DNA of 64,000 bases from Episyrphus balteatus (GCF_945859705.1 NC_079138.1:1736001-1800000); one strand, 5' to 3'; counted from the first letter of the stretch, positions 37,301 to 48,780 are shown. A program made the numbers and translations. Notes: generated from the sequence alone by a model not told the origin.

Positions 37301-40300
37301 AGTTGTACTTGCTTTCAGCACTTTGAACATTGTATGAAAACCAAATCCTAGTTTTTGTAAGTGTTGAATACATTATATCTATTGTATTTTAAAATGTTTA
37401 AGTTATGAAATTAAAAAAAAGTGACAGTTTACGAAGCAAGTCTTTTTTCGGATTCTTGTTTGATTAGTGTTGGTATTTGAAAACATAATCGATAAGGATC
37501 AGTGAAAAGACTTGTTGTGTTAACAACGCAAGTGCTTGTTCGTATAAGTTAAACATTTTGTGCGTTCGAGAAAATTTTAAAATCGCAGAATGAATAGTCA
37601 AACTGTAGTCATAGAAGATTCTCTGTTTATGCATCATTTGAATTCATAAACGGGTATTTTCTATAACTATAATTTGAACTCGTTTTCAACATTTTGAATA
37701 TTGAATGAAAACAAAGTCCATGTTTTTTAAGCAGTTAGTTCTATGAAGCATATTTTTTTTTCAAGCAGACGATCAACGATACAATTTAAAAAGCATTTCT
37801 TTCAATAGCTCTTTATTCGACTAGTGTTGATATTTAACTAACATTGTCTATAAGGAGCTATTGAAAGATTTGCTGTTTTAACAATGCAAGTGTTTGCTCG
37901 TTTAAGTGCTCGTTTAAATGAAATATTTCGTGCATTCGGGAAGATTTACAAAATTCGCAGAATAGTCAAATTGTGGTAATAGAAGATTCTCATTTTATGC
38001 ATCATTTGAAGTCATACTCGAGACTCTTTTATTACTATAAGTTGTACTTGTTTTCAGCACTTTGAATATTGTATGAAAACCAAATCCTAGTTTTTGTAAG
38101 TGTTGAATACATTATATCTATTGTATTTTAAAATGTTTAAGTTATGAAATTAAAAAAAAGTGACAGATTACGAAGCAAGTCTTTTTTCGGATTCTTGTTT
38201 GATTAGTGTTGGTATTTGAAAACATAATCGATAAGGATCGGTAAAAAGACTTGTTGTGTTAACAACGCAAGTGTTTGTTCGTTTAAGTGAAAAATTTTGT
38301 GAATTCCGGAAAATTTTAAAATTACAGAATAGTCAAACTGTAGTCATAGAAGATTCTCTGTTTATGCATCATTCGAATTCATAAATGGGTATTTTCTATA
38401 ACTATAATTCGAACTCGTTTTCAACATTTTGAATATTGAATGAAAACAAAGTCCTTGTTTTTTAAGCAGTTAGTTCTATGAAGCATATTTTTTTTTCAAG
38501 CTGACGATCAACGATACAATTTAAGAAGCATTTCTTTCAATAGCTCTTTATTCGACTAGTGTTGATATTTAACTAACATTGTCTATAAGGAGCTATTGAA
38601 AGATTTGCTGTTTTAACAATGCAAGTGTTTGATCGTTTAAGTGCTCGTTTAAGTGAAATATTTCGTGCATTCGGGAAGATTTACCAAATTCGCAGAATAG
38701 TCAAATTGTGGTAATAGAAGATTCTCATTTTATGCATCATTTGAAGTCATACTCGAGACTCTTTTATTACTATAAGTTGTACTTGTTTTCAGCACTTTGA
38801 ATATTGTATGAAAACCAAATCCTAGTTTTTGTAAGTGTTGAATACATTATATCTATTGTATTTTAAAATGTTTAAGTTATGAAATTAAAAAAAAGTGACA
38901 GATTACGAAGCAAGTCTTTTTTCGGATTCTTGTTTGATTAGTGTTGGTATTTGAAAACATAATCGATAAGGATCGGTAAAAAGACTTGTTGTGTTAACAA
39001 CGCAAGTGCTTGTTCGTATAAGTTAAACATTTTGTGCGTTCGAGAAAATTTTAAAATCGCAGAATGAATAGTCAAACTGTAGTCATAGAAGATTCTCTGT
39101 TTATGCATCATTTGAATTCATAAACGGGTATTTTCTATAACTATAATTTGAACTCGTTTTCAACATTTTGAATATTGAATGAAAACAAAGTCCTTTCTTT
39201 AAGCAGTTAGTTCTATGAAACATATTTTTTTTCAAGGAGACGATCAACGATACAATTTAAGAAGCATTTCTTTCAATAGCTCTTTATTCGACTAGTGTTG
39301 ATATTTAACTAACATTGTCGGTAAGGAGCTATTGAGGGATTTGCTGTTTTAACAATGCAAGTGTTTGCTCGTTTAAGTACTAGTTTAAATGAAATATTTC
39401 GTGCATTCGGGAAGATTTACAAAATTCGCAGAATAGTCAAATTGTGGTAATAGAAGATTCTCATTTTATGCATCATTTGAAGTCATACTCGAGACTCTTT
39501 TATTACTATAAGTTGTACTTGTTTTCAGCACTTTGAATATTGTATGAAAACCAAATCCTAGTTTTTGTAAGTGTTGAATACATTATATCTATTGTATTTT
39601 AAAATGTTTAAGTTATGAAATTAAAAAAAAGTGACAGATTACGAAGCAAGTCTTTTTTCGGATTCTTGTTTGATTAGTGTTGGTATTTGAAAACATAATC
39701 GATAAGGATCGGTAAAAAGACTTGTTGTGTTAACAACGCAAGTGTTTGTTCGTTTAAGTGAAAAATTTTGTGAATTCCGGAAAATTTTAAAATTACAGAA
39801 TAGTCAAACTGTAGTCATAGAAGATTCTCTGTTTATGCATCATTCGAATTCATAAATGGGTATTTTCTATAACTATAATTCGAACTCGTTTTCAACATTT
39901 TGAATATTGAATGAAAACAAAGTCCTTGTTTTTTAAGCAGTTAGTTCTATGAAGCATATTTTTTTTTCAAGCTGACGATCAACGATACAATTTAAGAAGC
40001 ATTTCTTTCAATAGCTCTTTATTCGACTAGTGTTGATATTTAACTAACATTGTCGGTAAGGAGCTATTGAGGGATTTGCTGTTTTAATAATGCAAGAGCA
40101 GGTGGCCATGGCACAGAGGAATGAGTAGATGACTTCAGAGCCAGACATCGTGGGTTCGAACCCAACGGTCGGCTCAGAAGTTTTTTCTAAATCGCCAGCT
40201 TAACTGAAGCCACCTGTGCGATAACATGAGACAATTGTCAACGATGTCTCCCCCTCTGTGCCACGTAGTTATGTGTTATATGTGTTTCTGTTGTTCTTTC

Positions 40301-42544
40301 TTTCTTTGTCTTTCTCTCTGTTGTATTAATGTCTTGTGCTGTATCAGCAAAATGGACTAAGTTTCCGAAGCTGTAGTGTGTGTCTAGTCCGTAGATTTAT
40401 CTTCGGATTAGATTAATATGTAATGTAATGTAATGTAATAATGCAAGTGTTTGCTCGTTTATGTGCTCGTTTAAATGAAATATTTCGTGCATTCGGGAAG
40501 ATTTACCAAATTCGCAGAATAGTCAAATTGTGGTAATAGAAGATTCTCTGTTTATGCATCATTTGAAGTCATACACGAGACTCTTTTATTACTATAAGTT
40601 GTACTTGTTTTCAGCACTTTGAATATTGTATGAAAACCAAATCCTAGTTTTTGTAAGTGTTGAATACATTATTTTTATAATATTTTAAAATTTTAAGTGA
40701 CAATTTACGAAGCAAGTCTTTTTTCGGATTCTTGTTTGATTAGTGTTGGTATTTGAAAACATAATCGATAAGGATCGGTAAAAAGACTTGTTGTGTTAAC
40801 AACGCAAGTGTTTGTTCGTATAAGTGAAAAATTTTGTGAATTCCGGAAGATTTTAAAATCGCAAAATAATCAAACTGTGGTAATAGAAGATTCTCTGTTT
40901 ATGCATCATTTGAAGTCATACACGAGACTCTTTTATTACTATAAGTTGTACTTGTTTTCAGCACTTTGAATATTATATAAAAACCAAATCATAGTTTTTG
41001 TAAGTGTTGAATACATTATTTTTATAATATTTTAAAATTTTAAGTGACAATTTACGAAGCAAGTCTTTTTTCGGATTCTTGTTTGATTAGTGTTGGTATT
41101 TGAAAACATAATCGATAAGGATCGGTAAAAAGACTTGTTGTGTTAACAACGCAAGTGTTTGTTCGTATAAGTGAAAAATTTTGTGAATTCCGGAAGATTT
41201 TAAGATCGCAAAATAGTCAAACTGTGGTTATGGAAGATTCTCTGTGTATGCATCATTTGAATTCATAAATGGGTATTTTCTATAACTATAATTTGAACTA
41301 GAAAACAAAATCCTAGTTCTTTAAGCAGTATGAAGTATATTTTTTTTTTTTTCAAGGAGACGATCAACGATACAATTTAAGAAGCATTTCTTTCAATAGC
41401 TCTTTATTCGAATAGTGTGGATATTTAACTAACATATTCAATAAGGAGCTATTGAGGGATTTGCTGTTTTAACAATGCAAGTGTTTGCTCGTTTAAGTGC
41501 TAGTTTTAAGGAAAGTTTTTGCTCGTTTAAATGAAATATTTCGTGCATTCGGGAAGATTTACCAAATTCGCAGAATAGTCAAATTGTGGTAATAGAAGAT
41601 TCTCTGTTTATGCATCATTTGAAGTCATACACGAGACTCTTTTATTACTATAAGTTGTACTTGTTTTCAGCACTTTGAATATTGTATGAAAACCAAATCC
41701 TAGTTTTTGTAAGTGTTGAATACATTATTTTTATAATATTTTAAAATTTTAAGTGACAATTTACGAAGCAAGTCTTTTTTCGGATTCTTGTTTGATTAGT
41801 GTTGGTATTTGAAAACATAATCGATAAGGATCGGTAAAAAGACTTGTTGTGTTAACAACGCAAGTGTTTGTTCGTATAAGTGAAAAATTTTGTGAATTCC
41901 GGAAGATTTTAAGATCGCAAAATAGTCAAACTGTGGTTATGGAAGATTCTCTGTGTATGCATCATTTGAATTCATAAATGGGTATTTTCTATAACTATAA
42001 TTTGAACTAGAAAACAAAATCCTAGTTCTTTAAGCAGTATGAAGTATATTTTTTTTTTTTTCAAGGAGACGATCAACGATACAATTTAAGAAGCATTTCT
42101 TTCAATAGCTCTTTATTCGAATAGTGTGGATATTTAACTAACATATTCAATAAGGAGCTATTGAGGGATTTGCTGTTTTAACAATGCAAGTGTTTGCTCG
42201 TTTAAGTGCTAGTTTTAAGGAAAGTGTTTGCTCGTTTAAATTTAATATTTCTTATTGAAGATTTTGAAACCGCAGAATGGTTAAATTGTGGTTTTAGTGG
42301 ATGCGCGGTCTGTGCATCATTTGAATTAATAGTCGCGTATCTACTAAAACTATAATTTGAACTTATTTTCAGCATTTTGTATATTAAATCCTTGTTTTCT
42401 AAAGTGGTAAAATAAGCTACGAGACATTTTTGAAAAGAAAACGATTAAAAATTAGTATAATTTAATAAGCATTTCTTTTATCAGCTCTTTTTTCGAATAG
42501 TGTTGATATTTAACTAACATTGTCGATAAGGAGCTATTGAGGGA
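31375..42544 (+). ncRNA. Class A hairpins, 20 copies
   Basis: Each is 71 nt: TCTTTCAATAGCTC pairs with GAGCTATTGAAAGA, then TTAT/ATAA, CGAC/GTCG and AGTGTT/AACATT, with single-base bulges around a loop of about 11 nt (GATATTTAACT). Copies: 31375-31445, 31766-31836, 32525-32595, 32895-32965, 33265-33335, 33633-33703, 34023-34093, 34414-34484, 34804-34874, 35194-35264, 35585-35655, 36322-36392, 37059-37129, 37798-37868, 38533-38603, 39269-39339, 40004-40074, 41389-41459, 42098-42168, 42474-42544. Several copies change AAAGA to AGGGA in the 3' arm, converting A-U into G-U pairs and keeping the stem. Strand of transcription is unknown; plus is assumed. Confidence 0.7.
40097..40436 (+). mobile_element. 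tRNA-derived SINE (family A) inserted in the array
   Basis: A pol III A-box-like TGGCCATGGCACAGAGG and B box GGGTTCGAACCC open a 340-bp element with a CT-rich middle and an ATGTA-type tandem tail. It is flanked by identical 11-bp AATAATGCAAG copies (40086-40096, 40437-40447), so it is a clean retroposition into a class A monomer. A second copy is at 53033-53343. Confidence 0.9.
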
Positions 42545-42844
42545 TTTGCTGTTTTAAAAATGCAAGTGTTTGCTCGTTTAAGTGCTAGTTTTAAGGAAAG
42601 TTTTTGCTCGTTTAAATGAAATATTTCGTGCATTCGGGAAGATTTTGAAACCGCAGAATAATCAAATTGTTGTTATGGTGGATTCTCGGTCTATGCATCA
42701 TTTAAAAACATAACTGAGGATCTACCATAACAATAATTTGAATTAATTTTCATCATCTTGAATATTTATTCCCAGTTTTCTTAAGTGCTGAAAAAAGCTA
42801 TGAAGCATTTTTTTAAAAAGCAGACGATTATATTTAAAGAAGCA

Positions 42845-42920
42845 CGTCTTTTTACAGTGCATATTTGATTAGTGTTGGTATTTGAAAAACATAATCGATA
42901 AGCACTTTTAAAGAGATTTG
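42845..42920 (+). ncRNA. Hairpin class C, unique stem
   Basis: GTCTTTTTACAGTGC pairs with GCACTTTTAAAGAGAT (one small bulge, one mismatch), then TTGATTA/TAATCGA and TGTT/AACA. It shares the outer bases and loop with class B, but the central stem (AGTGC/GCACT) is new on both arms. Confidence 0.65.
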
Positions 42921-43385
42921 TTGTAACAACACAAGTGGTTGATCGTTTAAGTGAAATATTTCGTGCATTCGGGAAGATTTACAAAATTCACAGAATAGTC
43001 AAATTGTGGGAATAGAAGATTCTCAGTTTGTGCATCATTTGAAGTCATACGCGAGACTCTTTTATTACTATAAGTTGTACTTGTTTTCAACACCTTAAAT
43101 ATTGCATATAAACCAAATCCTAGTTTTTGTAAGTGTTGAATACATTATACTATATTTTAAAATTTTTAAGTTATGAAATTTAAAAAAAAGTGACAGTTTA
43201 CGATATAGCTTAGAGGGCAAGTCTTTTTTCGGATTCTTCTTTGATTAGTGTTGGTATTTGAAAACATAATCGATAAGGATCGGTAAAAAGACTTGTTGTG
43301 TTAACAACGCAAGTGTTTGTTCGTATAAGTGAAAAATTTTGTAAATTCCGGAAGATTTTAAGATCGCAGAATAGTCAAATCGGGT

Positions 43386-43914
43386 TAATAACATACTTCG
43401 TTTTAATGTCAAAATCATATTCGTAATTCTAAAAGTAAATTTTTAACTCTTCTTAAATTACTTATTTTTATTAAATTATCTTACAAATTCTTCAGGTTTA
43501 TTATGTAGTTTAGAAATATTTTGATCCGGATTATTTGTGAGATAATTAAACTTGTATTCAACAATTTTTGGTTATTTTGAAAAGTGGTTTGACTGGCAAC
43601 ATAGTGGTTAAAATATTTTGCGAATCCAACGATAGTCAATGAAGCTTTGAAAACATGATTATCGCTGCATTCGCAAGACAATTTTACTTTAAATTCATCA
43701 GCAGTCTCAGCATTCTTTTGTAAATGAAAAAATTAAGAACTATTCCTGAAATGGGTACAGGAAAGCAAGTGTGTGCTATCTAATAAAAGAAATATTAAAT
43801 TAAACAGACGATTACCGATATGTGTAATTTTAGAAGAAAATCTTTCAAGGGGAAGTATTCGATTAGTGTATTGTTGATATTTGAAAAACGCAATCGATAA
43901 CGACCTTTTAAGAG
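43386..43914. repeat. Right border repeat of the hairpin array
   Basis: Direct repeat of 30241-30745 with degraded copies of border hairpins b1 (43473-43547), b2 (43614-43682) and class D (43838-43914). Confidence 0.8.
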
Positions 43915-44119
43915 TGTATGTTCAATAAAACAAAAATTAAAAAAAAAAATCTTTTAAGAAGTTTGTTGTTTAAACAACGCAAGTGTTTGTTCGTTAAAAA
44001 TTTTGTGCGTTTGGGAAAAAAATTAATATTTTGGTGTAAACCATAATTAAGATCTATTTCTGTTTTTTTTTTTCATATTTTTGATGGTATTTTGTGGTAT
44101 TTTTTTTTTTTCCTTGCAG

Positions 44120-44188
44120 ATATCTTACATCGACATTTGTTGGAACGTGACAAGATCACAGTCCCAACAAGGGACGTAAAAAATTAAA
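44120..44188 (+). other. Exon-like segment in array tail
   Basis: A polypyrimidine tract and TTGCAG acceptor precede 69 nt that end at AAA|GTAAGT, a consensus donor. Read in phase 1 it encodes ILHRHLLERDKITVPTRDVK-N then stop. Composition is less AT-rich than the surroundings. It may be an exon of the array host transcript or a fragment of an unrelated gene. Confidence 0.35.
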
Positions 44189-45575
44189 GTAAGTCATTTT
44201 CTTTTATTATAATTTTTCGGTAAGCGAAATTGAAACATTCGCAATATCAAAATTCACACATTTAAAACAATAAGTGATTAGTAGAGAATGCAAAAAAGTG
44301 GTTTTCGCTAATTTTTCTGTTTATTTGTCTGTCTCTCTGTATATGTTGCTGTTTCAGTTTATCTATCTATATCTCAAGCTACAGCCCAGCCAGACCACAA
44401 AAATAATTTACTTTAAACTTGGTATAATTATGTAAGGATCTGAGGTGAATCCCAAGAAAGGAAAATACAATACAGAACCGTTTTCTTAATATCTCACTTT
44501 CTAGTAAACGACTTAACTGATTTCAATGAAAATTTTTCATATAAATATTTTGTTTTATTTTTCCATTAAAAAAAATTAAAACCTTTTTTGGAAAAATCAA
44601 TTTATTGAAAACGAGTCGATGAATTTTTTTAAAAATTTATTTGTAATGTGTCAATTATTATTTGTTTCATTTCAATGGCATATCAATTTTTTTAATTCAA
44701 AACATTTGTATTTATAAAAAAATTTAAAAATTTAAATAAATAAAGAACTGTGTCACATGATCATGATCGTGAGAATCAATCCTATTAAACTATCCCACCA
44801 AAGATAGTCCATGCTGACATGCAAGTTATTTTTATTGTATTTCCCCGAATCATATAAACATTTTTATTAAACAGAAATTTGTATCTCAAGTTCCAAAACT
44901 GAATACAACAATAGATATGTCCAGTTTGTTTATACAAACAGCAATGGCAATGGCGGAAATACAATAATTCCATAAAAGTGTAGGCGTTTCGGGAATAAAA
45001 AAGAAATACATACAAATACAAGCCTAATACATATAGTCATCTTGATATCGTTGTGTTGTTTTGAGAAGGTTTCCGGCTAAATCGTGAATATGAGCTAGAT
45101 ATAAACACTTTATGTTTATAAATTGGAATGTCTTTTAACAACAGAGAGTTTATTTATCTAAACTTAAATTCTAAAATGAGAAATTGATCTTGAGAGTTTC
45201 CGTTTCTTGATCAAATTATTAATTCTTAAAATAATGACATTCGATATAATTTCGATTTAAGAAATTTAAGTATTTGGGTTAAGTTTACACCACGAGAGAT
45301 TCTGAACTCAAGTATAAAGTCATTGGAACTATGTAGGTACAAAAAATAATACTAAAATGGGATTCAATATTGAAATTTTTTTTTTTCATAGAACGGTAGA
45401 CCCTCTCTGAGAGCTTTAAATCAGTCTGGGAACTTAGTACCAGTGCAAAAGAAAAAGATTTCAAGAAGAAGTTGAACAAAAATGTACCTGGAAACGAATA
45501 GAAAGTTCCAGGATAATTTAATTTAATGTATTGAATTAACGATAGGTAATATATGTATCTATTAAATTTAACAAG

Positions 45576-45955
45576 AAAATTTTTAAAGGGTCCTTATTCG
45601 ATAAGTGTTGATATTTGAAAAATACAATCGCTTACTTGAGAGATTTGTTGTTTAAACAATGCAAAGTTAGCTCGTTTTAGTGAAATATTTTTTGAATTTG
45701 AACCCGCAGGATAGCCAAATTGTATTTATAGTGGATTCTTGGCTTATGCATCCCTTTAAAACATAACCGAGCAACTAATATAACTACAATTTATACTTGT
45801 TTTTACCATTTTGAAAATTTAATGACAACCAAATCCTAGTTTTTTTTTTTAATTCTTTAATAATCTACAATAATTGAAGCAAGTCATTTAATAGAGTTCT
45901 TTTTGATTAGTGTTGGTTTTTGAAAACATAATCGCAGTTAGAATGAAGTTATGTT
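45576..45955 (+). ncRNA. Two degenerate right-edge hairpins (E, F)
   Basis: 45576-45647 and about 45877-45955 retain array flanks and loop (AAGTGTTGATATTTGAAAAA; TTGATTAGTGTTGG), but their arms pair poorly. They look like decaying edge monomers. Confidence 0.4.
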
Positions 45956-46115
45956 TAACTGCGGCCCCCTTTAGGATGGTTACAATCTTCTTATTCTTCA
46001 AGAATTTCTTTGGATGTAAAATAAAGTAATGTCTTACATTCTTTTCCATTAAAATTAAGTCAATACGGTTGGGAGATTTTGCAGGCCATTGAACTGATCC
46101 ATTACTTCTTGTCGA
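45955..46115 (-). pseudogene. Tc1/mariner-type transposase C-terminal fragment
   Basis: Minus-strand translation gives SVQWPAKSPNRIDLILMEKN followed by about 30 open residues. The WPxxSP motif is the conserved block before the last acidic residue of Tc1/mariner transposases; normal SPDLNPI is altered to SPNRIDL. Only this fragment is present. Confidence 0.7.
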
Positions 46116-46180
46116 GAGTTTACCCTCGTACCTTAGCGATCAGCCAATTTTTAAATTCATGATATCAAAAAAAAAAAAAC

Positions 46181-46339
46181 ACAGCTATTAAAAATTGTAA
46201 TCCCCAGAAGAAAAATGTACCAGAGTGTCCTGTAAGAAATGCAATACAGCCTCCACCAGAAAGCCTTTCACCAGAATTAAACGATCAAACAGCATTTTTT
46301 CAAATTCTTAATATAGAACCTGAAACATTTTCTCCCTAA
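46181..46339 (+). pseudogene. Unidentified C-terminal coding fragment
   Basis: About 52 codons with coding-like composition (NPQKKNVPECPVRNAIQPPP then ESLSPELNDQTAFF...) end at TAA 46337-46339. No start codon or splice acceptor is convincing upstream. It may be the tail of a transposon-borne or retroposed gene. Not recognised. Confidence 0.35.
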
Positions 46340-48229
46340 AAACTCTCCATCTATTAATCATATTACATTGAAAGGTAATATACTGCGCAGGTTGTCAAAA
46401 CAAAACAAAATGGATCTCGGTTTCAGAGTCTCACAATGCATAGTACTGTCACTTTCAGCCTAACAGTATACATGTTAGGTATCTGTCCCTGTCAGGCGGG
46501 CACCCGAACTCCATGTTTTTTTCTTGATCTGAGCGAACTTGATCAAAAATGAAACAATTTTGTTTAGAAATTTCTAGTATACTAACGCAAACATAATTAA
46601 CTAGCGGTTTCAAATGCTGCGCTGTTCTCATTTGGCAGTTGTTTTAAAAAAAAAATTTCAGTGAAGGCAATGATGGAAAAACTCAATTTCAAAAAGTAGG
46701 GGAACAAGATGGAGATTGATCGTTTGCGTGGGTGTGTCTTGTATATTTTTGGATGGAAAATTAATTAAAAAACAAAAAGGTACGAGTGGGCCCTATGGTT
46801 AAATCAGCTTATAAATGAATTGTATCATCAATTTTATAAGAAATGAAAAAAAATACTAGATTTTTTTTTAAATAACGAAAGTACCTAGTCTTTAATAGCC
46901 TTAATTTCCAAACTAAGTGTGTCACTTGATTTCTTGTATAACAAATGAAAATATTAAAAGCCATTTTTTTTAAATAATATTGCTTTAATTTTCAAAACTA
47001 AAAAAATAATATACGCCATTCTAAAGAAACTGTTAATTCACACATAAAACAAAATTTTAACAAAATTCGTTGATCCGTTTTGAAAAAAATGATTGAAACA
47101 ATTTTTTTTTAATTCATATATATTTGAAAAGTTTTCTTTACTACCTACATCGTTAGTAAAAATGGTCCAATGCACAAAATATATTTATTAAAAGAAAACC
47201 ATCGTTTGCAAAATCGTTACTGATAATTTTATATTTTTTTATGTTTAGGTATAGTAAGTATGCAGATCAAACTAAATTTTGGCGCCCATACAAAATTCTC
47301 TCCAAAACCTTAGATGAACTATATTTTGGAATAATTTTTGTGATGGAGCTCAGATTTTAGCTTAATCTGCATACTTAGCTTAAATTTATACAGGGTGTTC
47401 CAAAAGTAATGGTCAAATTCAAATATGCAGAAAGAACAACTTTAGGGCTATCAGAATTTATTAGATCTTGTCAAATTTCCAAAAACCCCTTCCCTTGTCC
47501 ATAATTTTAAAATGAGAGACCACCCTATGATATTTTAAACGACTTAAAGTATACGTTACGACAGGAATCACCCTTTAGTGGAGTACATTAGAAATACAAA
47601 ATTATCAATTTATCAATTACCTATCAATTAAATTAATTTTTTTAATGAATTATTTTTAAATGAAACGAAAAATCTTAAAAATTCATTTAAAATCTGTGGA
47701 TTCATTTTGACTCCAAATTCTGAACATCGTTGATAATTGCGCATGCTCATTTACCTCCTCTAAAAGCATATTGAAAAAGATAACAGAAGCAAAATACATA
47801 CACATTTTGCCCTCCTAGTTTAATCAAGTCCAGCATTTATAGCTTACTTCTTTACTCTTCTCATTGTTGTCAAACTAATTTTTATAAACCTCTCTTTCTC
47901 TCAATCCTCCCTCTTTTAAGTCCCAACTGTCCCACTGATCTTTATAAAAGTGTATTCCCATTACATCAGTTTGTTTGGCTGTGTTCACATTGGCCTCACT
48001 GCGCCAACTCATTTTGACATTTCTGTGAACCCAAAGATTTTAATTGAGTTAAAAATTTCCCGCCTCTTTTTGCTATCTCTTTCTCACCATGATCCATGAA
48101 GCACCAGTGAATAAGCAACACAGAAATGTTAAAATGAGCGGAGTGCGTGAGTCAGCGCCATTGAATACAATTCAAGATGACAGGTGTCATCTTTTTTCTC
48201 TCTTTCTCGTATATACTCGAGGATCACAC
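46340..48229. other. Intergenic DNA with repeat fragments
   Basis: 46935-47120 resembles part of R1 (GTTGATCCGTTTT block). 47390 onward has a CAGGGTGTTCCAAAAG transposon-like end. No gene seen. Confidence 0.4.
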
Positions 48230-48304
48230 TATGAATTATAGTTCGCAATCAAACCTTCAACATATCACACAGCAATAAAAACCTCTTTTTTAGTTTTAAG
48301 GGCA

Positions 48305-48652
48305 ATGTTCACAACTTATCATTCCGACTCATCCCCATTCCGATACCTTTGCTGGGTCCCAAGTCCCCGTAATATACATGGGAACGAAGAAGCAAACGAA
48401 CTGACTACTGACAATTATTGTATCTTGGGTACTCTACTTATGACACTGGATGCAATTGTTGCTTCTGTAAAGCATTATAGAAGCAAAATTGTTAGTAGGG
48501 AAAGTATCTTGAAGTCTGCAAATAAACTTTGGTCAGCAAATGAAATCTGTCCTGTTTCAAGAAATCTTTGGTCGACCCTTTATAAGAACAAAACTGATAT
48601 CATGCTTAAGCTAAGTAGACTCCAATTGTCCAATTTTAGTTGGAATCCTTAA
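48305..48652 (+). pseudogene. RNase H-domain fragment of a non-LTR retrotransposon
   Basis: 115 open codons. The block WVPSPRNIHGNEEANELTTD matches the last conserved motif of the RNase H domain in arthropod non-LTR elements (normally WxPxHxGIxGNExAD). The active-site histidine position and the final aspartate are altered, and there is no reverse transcriptase next to it. The later KLSRLQLS stretch fits the usual sequence after RNase H. A dead 5'-truncated fragment. Confidence 0.75.
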
Positions 48653-48780
48653 ATTGATCGTCTCATCTGACTTTTGTTGATGGTGTCTAGGCGAAGAGGT
48701 CTAGAACCAGATAAAAAGTTCTCGGAAAATACTTTTCGACCAGCTATAGATGACGTCTCATCCTTGCCATCCCCATACCA

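Larger units (their letters stand above)
32167..43294 (+). ncRNA. Class B hairpins, 11 copies
   Basis: Each is 76 nt: AAGTCTTTTT pairs with AAAAAGACTT, GATTC with GGATC and GATTA with TAATC, then GTT/AAC around GGTATTTGAA. Copies: 32167-32242, 35966-36041, 36703-36778, 37438-37513, 38177-38252, 38912-38987, 39648-39723, 40714-40789, 41061-41136, 41770-41845, 43219-43294. The stem sequence differs almost completely from class A although the loop side and flanks are homologous, so both arms must have changed together. Confidence 0.7.
29870..45960. repeat. Tandem hairpin array, 370-390-bp monomers
   Basis: About 16 kb of related monomers. Each contains constant flanks (ACGATCAACGATACAATTTA upstream, ACAATGCAAGTGTTTGCTCG downstream) around a 70-77-nt inverted repeat. 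Classes in order: H1, D1, H3, A1, A2, B1, A3-A11, B2, A12, B3, A13, B4, A14, B5, A15, B6, A16, B7, A17, SINE, B8, B9, A18, B10, A19, A20, C1, B11, D2, E, F. The A-only block has periods of 370 or 390-391 bp. The A/B block repeats as a dimer of 735-739 bp. Between about 30960 and 43480 no open reading frame of 60 codons was found, so this is non-coding. It could be a satellite without function, but hairpin conservation argues for a structured RNA. Confidence 0.9.

Noticed and set aside
40097..40200. Functional tRNA gene
   Set aside because: A and B boxes are present but no acceptor stem closes, and the sequence continues into a SINE body with a tandem tail.
30550..43700. Hammerhead ribozyme in the satellite
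   Set aside because: CTGATGA occurs only once near each border on the minus strand and is absent from the monomers; the GAAA/cleavage-site arrangement is missing.
29870..45960. CRISPR array
   Set aside because: Regular repeats, but monomers are 370-390 bp with no unique spacers, and this is eukaryotic DNA.
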